Of a DNA stretch of 64,000 nt, positions 9,968 to 18,393 are shown piece after piece; within the stretch, counting starts at the first letter, position 1; each line of letters begins with the position of its first letter. The notes beneath the pieces are model-generated. The model had not been told where the DNA came from. It searched no databases and was given only the letters and a program-made list of their open reading frames with translations. Position numbers and translations under genes: made by a program. The DNA is from Herbaspirillum sp. GW103 (GTDB taxonomy: Bacteria > Pseudomonadota > Gammaproteobacteria > Burkholderiales > Burkholderiaceae_D): assembly GCF_000261365.1 (NCBI RefSeq), contig NZ_AJVC01000003.1, positions 1,550,001-1,614,000 of the forward strand, written 5' to 3'.

Positions 9968-10846
9968 TCAGACGGCTTCCTGCCTCTTGCTTTTGAGCTG
10001 AGGCTGGGGTTTTCGATAGAGGGCGGAGCATACCACGACCCAATAAACGGTATAGACGATCACCGACAGCAGCGCCGGACGGGCGCGGTAACCGGTCAGG
10101 GTCGAGATCAGGCTGCCCAGGGTGGTGGAATCATCCAGCAGTGCCGAGGTATCCCAGAGCTGACCGGTCAGGGTCATGGTCCAGTTGGCCGAGGCCAGCA
10201 TGTCCGAACTTTCCAGCAGGACGTCGAAGAGCTTTTCCACGCCGGTGACCAGCAAACCGGCCGCCAGCAGCAGCAGGATCACTTCCGTGACCTGGAAGAA
10301 ACGACGCCAGGAGAAGATCTTGCCGCCCAGCTGCAACAGATAGAAGGTCAGGAAGGCCAGCCCGAAACCGATCGCGCCGGCCAGCACCAGCGAAGCCGTG
10401 CTGGCGTTCTGCTGCCCCAGGCCGATGCCGTACAGGAAGACCGCCGTTTCGCTGCCCTCGCGGGCGATGGCCAGCATCACCAGTACGAACACACCCCACC
10501 AGTTGCCACTTTCATAGCTGGACTGCATGGAGCTTTCCATGTCCTTCTTGAGGGTGCGTCCATGCTTGCGCATCCAGAACACCATCTGCACGATCAGCAC
10601 GGCGGCAATGAGGACGATGGCGATCTGGAAGTAGGTCTGGGCGTCGCCCGAGAGCAGTTCCGAAAAGCCCAGCAGGGCTGCGCCCAGTGCTGCCGCCAGT
10701 ACCACGCCGGCCACCACGCCGCCCCACAGATAGGGGATGCCGCGCCGCGCGCTGACATCGCCGTTCTTCAGCCAGGCATACAGAATGCCGACCACCAGAA
10801 GCGCCTCGACGCTTTCGCGCCAGACGATGAACATGACCTGTCCCAT
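9968..10846 (-). CDS. ftrC: FtrC, FTR1-family iron permease
   Basis: A 292-residue membrane permease of the FTR1/EfeU family. Two REXXE-type iron-binding motifs are visible: WRESVEALL near residue 9 and AREGSETAVF near residue 126. About seven hydrophobic helices are present. The protein starts MGQVMFIVWRESVEALLVV, placing the first motif in TM1 as expected. It is the membrane channel of the FtrABCD uptake system and lies between the cupredoxin-like ftrB and ftrD. A 56-base gap separates it from ftrB. Confidence 0.92.
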   Translation of the reverse strand: MGQVMFIVWRESVEALLVVGILYAWLKNGDVSARRGIPYLWGGVVAGVVLAAALGAALLGFSELLSGDAQTYFQIAIVLIAAVLIVQMVFWMRKHGRTLKKDMESSMQSSYESGNWWGVFVLVMLAIAREGSETAVFLYGIGLGQQNASTASLVLAGAIGFGLAFLTFYLLQLGGKIFSWRRFFQVTEVILLLLAAGLLVTGVEKLFDVLLESSDMLASANWTMTLTGQLWDTSALLDDSTTLGSLISTLTGYRARPALLSVIVYTVYWVVVCSALYRKPQPQLKSKRQEAV

Positions 10847-10902
10847 GAAACCCTTCCCTTCCTGAAAACCTGGACTTCCGTGTCGCTTGCGCGCATCCGG
10901 AC

Positions 10903-11253
10903 TTACTTGGCGACGATCACGCCGTGCGGCATGTCGAGGTGGAAGTCATCGAAAAACTTGTATTCGCCCGCACGCAAAGGGGCGATCACCACGAAGGACT
11001 GCGCACCCGGCGCCAGCACCTTCTCCTTGCGCAGTTCGACACTTTCGAACTCGGCGGCGGACTTGCCGATGTTGTGCACTTCGATCTTGATGCGCTGCCC
11101 GGTCGGCACTTCGATGCGCGACGGGATCAGTTTGCCGTCCTGCATCTCCAGCTTGAAGGTCGGCAGGTCGGAAGCGCTGGCCTGGGCGGCGCCACCCAGC
11201 ATGGACAGAGCGACCAGGCCCGGGCAGATCAGTCGGACGATTCTTGCGATCAT
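10903..11253 (-). CDS. ftrB: FtrB, periplasmic cupredoxin-like protein
   Basis: A 116-residue secreted protein with a signal peptide ending near AQASA-SDLP and a mature domain of the cupredoxin_1 type (LIPSRIEVPTGQRIKIEV, then HNIGKSAAEFE). In FtrABCD systems FtrB is thought to oxidise Fe(II) on the way to the permease. The start at 11253 (MIARIV) is chosen over an upstream ATG because it has CGGAG six bases before it and gives a clean signal peptide. The C-terminal FFDDFHLDMPHGVIVAK contains His and Met residues that could be metal ligands. Confidence 0.88.
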   Translation of the reverse strand: MIARIVRLICPGLVALSMLGGAAQASASDLPTFKLEMQDGKLIPSRIEVPTGQRIKIEVHNIGKSAAEFESVELRKEKVLAPGAQSFVVIAPLRAGEYKFFDDFHLDMPHGVIVAK

Positions 11254-11357
11254 GAAGACTCCGGAACTCTCAAAACGGTGAAGCCGGTCCGCCATCCTGG
11301 CCAGACCGGCATCGATTCACTGCAAAGGCAGGCGCTGGTTCAATGCCTGCCACCGGC

Positions 11358-11903
11358 TTAGTAGCCGCCCTTCTTGCCGATGCCGGCGAAGGTGAAGTCG
11401 TAGTTCAGCTCGAAGGTCTTGAACCACGGACCGACACCGGTTTCCTTGTCGACGTGACGACCGAAGTGGGCGTGCTCATTGGCTTGCGGCGAGGAGATGG
11501 TCAGCTTGAGCTTGTACTTGCCCGGACCTTCCAGCTTGACGTTGTCGCCATAGTGGGGACCGTCGTTGGCCACCATGGGCATCATGTCGCCCTTGAGTGA
11601 CTTGGTGGAACCGACCTTGGTCAGCTCGTACTTCACGACCAGATAGGGCATCCAGTCACCTTCAGCGAACCCGTTGGGGTTCTTGGCCACGGCGCGGATG
11701 TCGGCTTCCAGGTGGATGTCGGAATCCTCGGCCTTGCGCATCATGCCGTCCGGTTCCATCTTCACCGGTTGCAGGTAGACGGCATTGACTTCAAAACCAT
11801 TCTGGATCTGCGGCTTGCCAATGGGGTATTCGGCGGCCACGGCAGAACCTGCAAAGCACAGGCCAAGCGCTGCGGCGACAGCTAGTTTCTTCAAACCGAT
11901 CAT
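11358..11903 (-). CDS. ftrA: FtrA/P19-type periplasmic iron-binding protein
   Basis: A 181-residue periplasmic protein of the P19/Tpd (iron transport, UPF0423) family. It has a signal peptide (MIGLKKLAVAAALGLCFAG, cut near AVAA-EYPIG), and a beta-sandwich domain with conserved metal-site features: Met in KMEPDGMMR, DIHLEADI, and HYGDNVK / EHAHFGRHVD near the end. P19 binds Fe and Cu and hands iron to the FTR1 permease. The start at 11903 has AGGAGA seven bases upstream. It is the first gene of the operon, just below a Fur box. Confidence 0.92.
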   Translation of the reverse strand: MIGLKKLAVAAALGLCFAGSAVAAEYPIGKPQIQNGFEVNAVYLQPVKMEPDGMMRKAEDSDIHLEADIRAVAKNPNGFAEGDWMPYLVVKYELTKVGSTKSLKGDMMPMVANDGPHYGDNVKLEGPGKYKLKLTISSPQANEHAHFGRHVDKETGVGPWFKTFELNYDFTFAGIGKKGGY

Positions 11904-11925
11904 TGCGTATTCTCCTGGTGACAAA

Positions 11926-11940
11926 TGATAATGATTAGCA
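11926..11940 (-). promoter_or_regulatory. Fur box upstream of ftrA
   Basis: TGATAAT-G-ATTAGCA matches the 7-1-7 Fur consensus (TGATAAT-N-ATTATCA) at 13 of 14 positions and is flanked by further A/T. It ends 23 bases before the ftrA start, where it would overlap the promoter or the leader. It predicts iron-repressed expression of ftrABCD. Confidence 0.85.
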
Positions 11941-12033
11941 TTAAGTATATCACCCTTTGAGGCAGTGAGCGGGTCACCTTAGTGCAATCCTTCATAGCAA
12001 TGCTGACCGAAGAGTAAAAATGCGCGAGCAATG

Positions 12034-12063
12034 AAAAACCGCCCGGCGGGCACCGGGCGGTTC
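12034..12063 (-). terminator. Rho-independent terminator of the chemotaxis receptor gene
   Basis: On the minus strand AACCGCCCGG / CCGGGCGGTT forms a 10-base stem with a short loop, followed by TTTTT. It sits about 55 bases after the receptor stop and upstream of the ftrA promoter region, separating the two units. Confidence 0.88.
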
Positions 12064-12116
12064 ATAGGGACTGCGAGCGGCATCAGATGGGGGTTGCCAG
12101 GCCGGCCCCGTGCCAC

Positions 12117-13748
12117 TCAGATTTGTTCCAGCTGCGCCAGCGAGTGCGAGACCAGCGGCGCAGATGCAGGTGCTGCCGCCACGCTGCGCACGGGTACCGC
12201 CAGGCGCCCTTCCAGCTGGAAGACCGCCACCACGCTCTCCAGCCTCTCGGCCTGCGCCTGCAAAGCCTGGGCCGCTGCTGCGGCCTCTTCCACCAGCGCG
12301 GCATTTTGCTGGGTGCCCTGGTCCATCTGCGAAATGGCCTGATTGACCTGGCTGATACCGGCGCTCTGCTCCTCGCTGGCATCGGCGATGCTGCCGACGA
12401 TCTGGGTCACGCGCTGCACGCTGTCGACGATGTCGCTCATGGTGGCGCCGGCCTGTTCCACCAGCTTGCTGCCGCTACCGACCTTGTCGACGGAATCGTC
12501 GATGAGCGCCTTGATTTCCTTGGCGGCAGCCGCCGAGCGCTGCGCCAGCGAACGCACCTCCGAGGCGACCACGGCAAAGCCACGCCCCTGCTCGCCGGCC
12601 CGCGCTGCTTCCACCGCTGCATTCAGCGCCAGGATATTGGTCTGGAAGGCGATGCCATCGATGACTGCGATGATGTCGACGATCTTGCGCGAGGAGTCAT
12701 TGATAGAGTTCATGGTGTCGACCACCTGGCGCACCACGTCCCCGCCCTGCGCGGCGATCTGCGAGGCTGATTGCGCCAGCGCGTTGGCCTGGCGCGCGTT
12801 CTGGGTATTCTGCAGCACCACGGAAGTCAGTTGTTCCAGGCTGGAAGCGCTTTCCTCCAGCGCAGCGGCCTGCTGCTCGGTGCGGGCCGACAGATCGGCA
12901 TTGCCCACAGCGATCTGACGCGCTGCCACCGTCACCGAATCGGTGGAACTGCGCGTGGTGCTTACCACCTCGACGATGCGCGCCAGCAGTTTGTTGAAGG
13001 CGGCGGCAGTACGACCGATTTCATCCATGCGCTCCACCGGCACCGGACGCGACAGGTCCAGGGTCTGGCTGACATGTTCGAAGGTCTGCTGGATCTTGCC
13101 CAGGCTGTGCGTCACGCTGCGCAGGGTGCGCATCCCCAGCAATCCCGTGAGCAGTACCGCCAGCACGATCACCCCGATCATCGCGCGCAGAGCGAAGGCG
13201 TATGCAGCGTCGCTCTCGTGCTTGATGGTGTCGATCATCTGGCGCCCCATCAGGATGTGGTCATCAAAGCCCTTCTTGGCGGCAGCCGCCGACAGGGCCA
13301 GCGGCGTGCCTGCCTGCAGCGTGGCGCGCACGCCCTCCATGTCATTGGCATAGGCGGCGGCGAAGAACGGTACCAGGGCTCGGCGGTAGGCTTCAATGTT
13401 GGCCTTGTCGGCCAGGATCAAGGCGCGGTCCTTGTCATCGAACACGAGATCGCGCTCGTAGTGGGCGAATTCCTCGTCCAGCGCCTTGTTGGCGGCATCG
13501 ACCGCCTTCTGCAAGGCGGTCTTGTCGGGCAGATTGGCAAACACCGAGAGCCGATAGCCGGCCAGGCGCGAATCGGCCAGATAGCCCTTCAACAGATTGA
13601 GGCTGTCCATGCCGGGGATGATGCGATTCTGGATCAGTTCCAGTCGCTGCTGGGCACGCTGCAATTGCCAGAGCCCGTCGGCACCGACGAACAGCAGCGC
13701 CACCAGGGCTGTCGAGAGAGTGAGAATGAGGCGCTTGGTAATGGTCAT
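12117..13748 (-). CDS. Methyl-accepting chemotaxis protein
   Basis: A 543-residue inner-membrane chemoreceptor: TM1 about residues 8-28, a helical periplasmic sensor of the 4HB type to about 185, TM2 about 190-212, HAMP, then the cytoplasmic signalling domain. The hairpin tip [20 protein letters not shown] and the following [14 protein letters not shown] are canonical. No C-terminal NWETF-like pentapeptide is present, so it would depend on other receptors or act in trans for CheR/CheB docking. The ligand is unknown. Start: ATG at 13748 (MTITKRLIL) fits the usual TM1 position; ATG at 13766 and 13799 are alternatives. Confidence 0.9.
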   Translation of the reverse strand: MTITKRLILTLSTALVALLFVGADGLWQLQRAQQRLELIQNRIIPGMDSLNLLKGYLADSRLAGYRLSVFANLPDKTALQKAVDAANKALDEEFAHYERDLVFDDKDRALILADKANIEAYRRALVPFFAAAYANDMEGVRATLQAGTPLALSAAAAKKGFDDHILMGRQMIDTIKHESDAAYAFALRAMIGVIVLAVLLTGLLGMRTLRSVTHSLGKIQQTFEHVSQTLDLSRPVPVERMDEIGRTAAAFNKLLARIVEVVSTTRSSTDSVTVAARQIAVGNADLSARTEQQAAALEESASSLEQLTSVVLQNTQNARQANALAQSASQIAAQGGDVVRQVVDTMNSINDSSRKIVDIIAVIDGIAFQTNILALNAAVEAARAGEQGRGFAVVASEVRSLAQRSAAAAKEIKALIDDSVDKVGSGSKLVEQAGATMSDIVDSVQRVTQIVGSIADASEEQSAGISQVNQAISQMDQGTQQNAALVEEAAAAAQALQAQAERLESVVAVFQLEGRLAVPVRSVAAAPASAPLVSHSLAQLEQI

Positions 13749-14290
13749 GATGGAAAATTCACCCATGCAAAGGAGGCGCGCCACAGCACGCCGGTTCAAC
13801 TACAAGACACGAAAAGAGGTGAAGAAAAAGACTCCCCCTGGCTGACTTGCCTGTCCGTCTTTGTTCGATTTTTTGTGCAATGCACCCAAGGCATTGCCGC
13901 TGCTTGTGCGAAGAGGTTCACGAATGAGCTTCGTTGCAACTCATGACACAGCTGTCAGGAATATAGCCGAGCAGGCCAGCAGGAATGCTGCAACGCGAGA
14001 TTTTATTCGTTCATATCTGGCATTCAGAAATTGAATGATCCAGCAGGGTTGCCCCCGCGCGCGGCGAATGCCGGCCCGGGCGGGCAGTCAAGGCGTATCT
14101 GTAATTGTCACGTAAGCTCATTGCGATAACCCACGGCCTGAGGGAAACACCTGACATCGACGAGATTGAGGCGCTGCCTGGGGGTTGGCATGCGTATTGA
14201 ACAATGGATTTCTGCCCCCTGCTATGTCAAACTTGCCGGAACTCAGAAATGCCGCATTCAAAGAACAACGCCCTGTCCCGCACATAACGC
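13749..14290. other. Intergenic region with a small inverted repeat
   Basis: About 540 bases between the chemoreceptor (leftward) and the receiver protein (rightward). At 13877-13897 a perfect inverted repeat GCAATGC-ACCCAAG-GCATTGC lies upstream of the chemoreceptor; it could be an operator or a weak hairpin. Around 13990-14040 the sequence is AT-rich. No gene, RNA or sigma-28 promoter that I can support. Confidence 0.4.
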
Positions 14291-14728
14291 ATGTCCCGCC
14301 CCAGCATATTGATGGTCGATCCCAGTCCGGAGTCGGTGGAACTGGCGCGCTTCAGCCTTTGGCGCAGCAAGCTGGAGTGCGACTTCGGTTGGTTCGAGGA
14401 TGCGGAACGGGCCATGGAATCGCTTTTCAGTCCCCACGCGCAGCAGCACCCCGAAACCCTGCCCTGCCTGATCCTGCTGGAACCGCGACTGCCGCGCATG
14501 GAAGGGCTGGACCTGCTGCACATGCTACGCAGCCAGCCGCATACGCGCGCGCTGCCGGTCATCATGTTCGCCACCTCTCATGACCAAGCCGATGCCACGC
14601 GTTCGCGCGAAGCAGGCGCCAACGACTACCTGGTCAAACCGGTGGATGCGCGTGAATTCATGGAGTTGGTCAACCAGACCGTCCAGCACTGGCTGCAAGC
14701 GCCCCCGGCTCAGACCGAGCCACGCTGA
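14291..14728 (+). CDS. Stand-alone receiver-domain protein with Glu at the phosphorylation site
   Basis: A 145-residue single-domain response regulator of the CheY fold (ILMVDPSPES at the N-terminus, IMFATSHD, and NDYLVKPVD with the conserved Lys). Where the phospho-accepting Asp is expected it has Glu64 (LILLEPRLP), and the acidic pair near the start is reduced to one Asp. Such proteins often act without phosphorylation, as Glu can mimic the phosphorylated state. It is clearly paralogous to the protein at 46355-46789, which keeps the Asp; both share ARF.(L/I)WRS(K/Q)L near residue 20-30. No output domain and no kinase next to it. ATG at 14291 is the first start that gives a complete first beta strand. 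Confidence 0.85.
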   Translation: MSRPSILMVDPSPESVELARFSLWRSKLECDFGWFEDAERAMESLFSPHAQQHPETLPCLILLEPRLPRMEGLDLLHMLRSQPHTRALPVIMFATSHDQADATRSREAGANDYLVKPVDAREFMELVNQTVQHWLQAPPAQTEPR

Positions 14729-14806
14729 CCGGCCAGTACCTGCGCGCAGCAGGCACTGAGCAAAGCCGGAAAAATGGAGGCGGAAATTGGAAGCGTAAAA
14801 GTGAAG

Positions 14807-14846
14807 GCAAAAAAGACAAAAGGGCCCATCTTGCGATGGACCCTTT
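14807..14846 (-). terminator. Rho-independent terminator after tRNA-Arg
   Basis: On the minus strand AAGGGTCCATC / GATGGGCCCTT forms an 11-base stem (one G-T pair) with loop GCAA, followed by a T-rich tract (14807-14820). It begins six bases after the CCA end of the tRNA. Confidence 0.88.
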
Positions 14847-14851
14847 ATATC

Positions 14852-14928
14852 TGGTGCGGCTGGCAGGAATCGAACCCACGACCCCTTGGTTCGTAGCCAA
14901 GTACTCTATCCAGCTGAGCTACAGCCGC
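14852..14928 (-). tRNA. tRNA-Arg (anticodon ACG)
   Basis: Minus-strand cloverleaf of 77 bases including an encoded CCA. The acceptor stem GCGGCTG pairs with CAGCCGC (14922-14928 with 14856-14862), and the anticodon stem CTTGG / CCAAG encloses the loop CTACGAA, so the anticodon is ACG (14892-14894, complement), read as Arg CGU after A34 deamination to inosine. The T-loop GGTTCGAATCC-type segment is present. Followed by a terminator and preceded by a TATAAT box. Confidence 0.97.
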
Positions 14929-14938
14929 GAAAAACAAA

Positions 14939-14944
14939 ATTATA
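14939..14944 (-). promoter_or_regulatory. -10 box of the tRNA-Arg promoter
   Basis: Perfect TATAAT on the minus strand, 11 bases upstream of the mature tRNA 5' end. A clear -35 element is not visible at the ideal distance. Confidence 0.55.
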
Positions 14945-15033
14945 GCAGCAAGTTTTCCCCTTTGGGAAGCCCTCGACCGAGATTTTTTGCCGAAAGGGAA
15001 ATCCGGCCTGCATATGGGTGGCTCGCGGCTATT

Positions 15034-15732
15034 ATGAAAGAATATTCAGCTTCCTCCGCTTACCTGCCTCGCATGTCCGATTCTGCCGCCCTCGATCTGT
15101 CAGATGCCTATCGCCTCCGTGAAGAAGAACGCACGCGCATCGCCCGCGACCTGCACGACGAACTGGGTGCGCAATTGACCGGCATCGGCATGGCACTGGG
15201 CCAATTGCGCGAACAGCTGGCCCTGGAACACCATGCCGCCCTGCCGCAGGCCGACTACGCCGGACAATTGCTGCAGCAGGCGCGCGAAGGCATGGAGCGC
15301 ATCATTGACGAACTGCATCCCCCCATCGTCGAGTTCGGCCTGGTCGACGCCCTGCACTGGCAGTGCCGCCATTTCAGTCGCCAGAGCGGCCTGGACTGCC
15401 GCTTCCACGCTGAGCAGGGCCCGACCGTGCACGATGAATTCCTGGTACTGGGCCTGCTGCGCATCCTGCGCGAGGCGCTCAACAATGTGGCGCGCCATGC
15501 AGCGGCCCGAACGGTGCAGGTGCGCCTGGAACAGAGCGGCAAACACCTGCACCTGAGCATCGCCGATGACGGTGGCGGCTTCGATCCCGCCCTGGCCGGG
15601 CGCGACGGCAGGCGTGGCCATGGCCTGACCAACATGCGCCAGCGCGCCGCAGCCCTGGGCGGCAGTGCGACATGGGAGGCCCGCGCCAGTGGCGGTACCT
15701 GCGTAAATATCGTCATACCTGTCACACTCTGA
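15034..15732 (+). CDS. Soluble NarX/DegS-type sensor histidine kinase
   Basis: A 232-residue cytoplasmic kinase with only the transmitter. The HisKA_3 dimerisation helix carries the phosphorylated His in RIARDLHDELGAQLTG (about residue 42), the conserved ELHPP follows, and the HATPase domain has the N box ILREALNNVARHA, G1 IADDGGGFD and GLTNMRQRAAALGG. There is no TM helix or sensor domain, so its signal must come from a partner or the cytoplasm. It lies 74 bases before a NarL-type regulator, its probable partner. The start is uncertain: ATG 15034 or 15073; the frame is open upstream through the tRNA-Arg gene, which cannot be coding. Confidence 0.88.
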   Translation: MKEYSASSAYLPRMSDSAALDLSDAYRLREEERTRIARDLHDELGAQLTGIGMALGQLREQLALEHHAALPQADYAGQLLQQAREGMERIIDELHPPIVEFGLVDALHWQCRHFSRQSGLDCRFHAEQGPTVHDEFLVLGLLRILREALNNVARHAAARTVQVRLEQSGKHLHLSIADDGGGFDPALAGRDGRRGHGLTNMRQRAAALGGSATWEARASGGTCVNIVIPVTL

Positions 15733-15806
15733 ATGAACGCTATAGAATACGCCCTCGCCCGCCGCAGCTTGCAGCAAGGGTTTCAGAGGAGTGTCGCCGT
15801 CCGCCC

Positions 15807-16460
15807 ATGAGCAAGAAATCCACCGCCGCCATCAAGGTCCTGATCGCCGATGACCACGCCATCGTACGCGAGGGTCTGCGCCAGATCTGTGCCGGCAGCA
15901 AGGACATCGTCGTGGTCGGCAATGCTGCCAACGGTCTGGAGGCCATCAAGCTGGCCCGCGAAGGCAATGGCGATGTGATGCTGCTGGATATCGTGTTACC
16001 CGACCGCAGCGGCATCGACATCCTCAAGCAGATCCGCAAGGAGCAGCCGGAGCTGCCGGTGCTGATGCTCTCCATCCACCGTGAGGACCAGTACGCGATC
16101 CGTTCGCTCAAGGCCGGAGCGGCCGGCTTTCTCAACAAGCAGGCCAGTCCTGGCGAACTGCTGGCAGCCATCCGCCAGGCCGCCGCCGGGCGCAAGTACG
16201 TGAGCCCCTCGCTGGCGCAGGAACTGGCCAACCAGATCGGCGTGGACCACGACACGCCGCTGCATGAAACCCTCTCCGACCGGGAATACCAGACCATGGT
16301 CATGATCGCTTCCGGCAAGACCGTCAGCGACATTGCCGCCGAGCTGCTGCTGTCGGTCAAGACCATCAGCATGTATCGCTCGCGGGTGCTGACCAAGATG
16401 AAGATGCGCCACAACGCCGAGCTGACGCATTACGCGCTCAAGAACAAGCTGGTCGAATGA
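15807..16460 (+). CDS. NarL/FixJ-family response regulator
   Basis: A 217-residue transcription regulator: an N-terminal receiver with the acidic pair IADDHAIVREG, phospho-accepting Asp in VMLLDIVLPDRSG (about residue 57), and conserved Lys in FLNKQASP, then a LuxR-type helix-turn-helix (LSDREYQTMVMIASGKTVSD, AELLLSVKTISMYR) at the C-terminus. It follows the NarX-type kinase and is probably its target. Which genes it controls cannot be seen. ATG 15807 fits the family N-terminus; an AGAGGAG lies 15 bases upstream, somewhat far. Confidence 0.93.
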   Translation: MSKKSTAAIKVLIADDHAIVREGLRQICAGSKDIVVVGNAANGLEAIKLAREGNGDVMLLDIVLPDRSGIDILKQIRKEQPELPVLMLSIHREDQYAIRSLKAGAAGFLNKQASPGELLAAIRQAAAGRKYVSPSLAQELANQIGVDHDTPLHETLSDREYQTMVMIASGKTVSDIAAELLLSVKTISMYRSRVLTKMKMRHNAELTHYALKNKLVE

Positions 16461-16770
16461 GTTTGCCCCGCCCTTTCCCCGCTGACGCCTGACAAGCAGT
16501 CAGCAAGCCGTGGCTTCCTTGTTGGAAAGGGGCTTTTCTCCTCCTATTAAAAGCATCCAGAGCACATGCGCTGAAGTACAATTAGTTGTCATTCTTGCCT
16601 CTACCTTGAGGGACAGCGGCAACGGACTACGGCGCAAGGGGAGACTACGCCGCGTCTGCGCGATGACAGGGGAAGGCGCCGTGCTCAAGCAATGCCGGCC
16701 TGCGCCGATACCTTATTAAATTCCCCGTGGCACCCAGACAATCACACCAACAATACAGTCACCAGCCGGC
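16461..16770. other. Intergenic region upstream of the soluble diguanylate cyclase
   Basis: About 310 bases. It contains AT-richer sequence around 16545-16600 that could hold the promoter of the downstream gene. I see no terminator with a T tract, no RNA gene and no operator. Confidence 0.4.
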
Positions 16771-18393
16771 ATGTCCAAGAAACCGACCACGCTCACGCCT
16801 GTCGAGATCGCCCGAGAAGCTTTCCAGAGGCTGGGGGCCAGGCGCATTGCGCCCACGCCGGACGCCTACCGCATCGCCTACGAGGAAATCCAGGGCGGAT
16901 TGCCAGGGGTGACGGCCGAGTCGGTGCTCGGCAATTTCGCCACCAAGCTCTCGCGCCAGCCCGGTGAGAACGGCCTGCTCGGCACGCGCCTGGTACGTGC
17001 GCGCGAGAATGGGGACTGGAGCGAGTTCGAACGCCAGCTGACCGAATTTGCCGACGCCAACTGGCAGAGTCGCCCCATCCTGCCCGCCAAGCCGGCAGTG
17101 CCCCACGGCGAACTGGTGCCAATCGACCTGGAACGCCAGTTCATCCGTGACAGCATCAAGGAGAAGATGCTGCGCGAAATGCTGGCGCGCATCCTGGTCT
17201 TCAATCTGCCCTCGCTGCTGTCGACCGCGCCGGAACTGGCCAATGAGTCGCGCAACAGTGGCCAGGAGCTGAAGATGGCGTTCTCGGAACAGGCGATGAA
17301 CGACATCATCAGCCGCGTCAGGCAGCTCAGTTTCCAGATCGAGCTCAAGACCGACGACATGGCCCAGCAGCAGGATTTGCTGATGCGCCTGTTCCAGTTG
17401 CTGCTGGAAAACATCAACGGCCTGCTGGAACAAGGTTCCTGGCTGTCGAGCCAGATCGAGACGGTGCAGAGTCTGATCGCCGGCCCGCTCAGCAGCACCT
17501 CCCTGGCCGACGCCACCAAGAACCTCAAGGAAGTGATCTACAAGCAGGGCCTGTTGAAGAACACCCTGTCCGAGGAAAAAGTGGTGGTCAAGAACATGAT
17601 GCTGACCTTCGTGGATCGACTCTCGGCCATGGTCTCCACTACCGACAACTACCAGCGCACCATCCGCGGGTTCTCGCAACAGATCAGCCAGGCCGGCAAC
17701 ATTGCCGACCTCAACAGCGTGCTCAGCGAGATCATGACCGAGACGCAGAAAGCCCAGGAAGAAGCCACCCGCTCGCGCGATGCGATGGAAGATGCGCGCC
17801 AGGAAGTGGAAAAGGCCGAGGAACGCATCCAGGCGCTGGAGCAGCAACTGCAGCAGATGGGCGAACTGGTGCGCGAAGACCAGTTGACCGGCAGCCTCAA
17901 CCGGCGCGGCATGGATGAATCCCTGGATCGCGAGATCGCCAACGCCCTGCGTCGCGAAACGCCCCTGTGCGTGGCCCTGCTGGACCTGGACGACTTCAAG
18001 CGCATCAACGATACGCACGGCCATGCCACCGGTGACGAAGTATTGGTACACATGGTGCAGGTCATTCGCGAGACCTTGCGCAAGCTGGATGTGATCGCGC
18101 GTTTCGGTGGCGAGGAGTTCGTGGTACTGATGCCGGAGACCAGTCCGCAGGACGCGGTCCAGATCATCACGCGGGTCCAGCGCGAACTGACCAAGCGCAT
18201 CTTCATGCACGAAAGCCAGCGCCTGCTCATCACCTTCAGTGCCGGCGTGGCGGTGTATCAGCCCGGCGAGAGCCAGGCGGATTTGCTCAAGCGCACCGAT
18301 GTGGCGCTGTACAAGGCCAAGAATGCCGGCAAGAACCGCATCGTCTTCGCCGACCCGCCAGCGGCGGCACCGGCACTGCCGCCATCCCGCTAG
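16771..18393 (+). CDS. Soluble diguanylate cyclase with uncharacterised helical N-terminus
   Basis: A 540-residue cytoplasmic protein. The last third is a GGDEF domain starting DQLTGSLNRRGMDE, with catalytic GGEEF at residues 446-450 and an RxxD product-inhibition site (RKLD, 437-440) five residues upstream, so it should be an active, feedback-inhibited cyclase. The first 320 residues have no TM helix and begin LTPVEIAREAFQRLGARRIA; I do not recognise a named sensor domain in them. A coiled coil (about 325-370, Glu/Gln-rich) joins the two parts and probably drives dimerisation. Convergent with pnuC, sharing four bases at the stops. Confidence 0.9.
   Translation: MSKKPTTLTPVEIAREAFQRLGARRIAPTPDAYRIAYEEIQGGLPGVTAESVLGNFATKLSRQPGENGLLGTRLVRARENGDWSEFERQLTEFADANWQSRPILPAKPAVPHGELVPIDLERQFIRDSIKEKMLREMLARILVFNLPSLLSTAPELANESRNSGQELKMAFSEQAMNDIISRVRQLSFQIELKTDDMAQQQDLLMRLFQLLLENINGLLEQGSWLSSQIETVQSLIAGPLSSTSLADATKNLKEVIYKQGLLKNTLSEEKVVVKNMMLTFVDRLSAMVSTTDNYQRTIRGFSQQISQAGNIADLNSVLSEIMTETQKAQEEATRSRDAMEDARQEVEKAEERIQALEQQLQQMGELVREDQLTGSLNRRGMDESLDREIANALRRETPLCVALLDLDDFKRINDTHGHATGDEVLVHMVQVIRETLRKLDVIARFGGEEFVVLMPETSPQDAVQIITRVQRELTKRIFMHESQRLLITFSAGVAVYQPGESQADLLKRTDVALYKAKNAGKNRIVFADPPAAAPALPPSR

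Noticed and set aside
14836-15033. N-terminal extension of the soluble histidine kinase
   Set aside because: It would be translated from the opposite strand of tRNA-Arg and its promoter.
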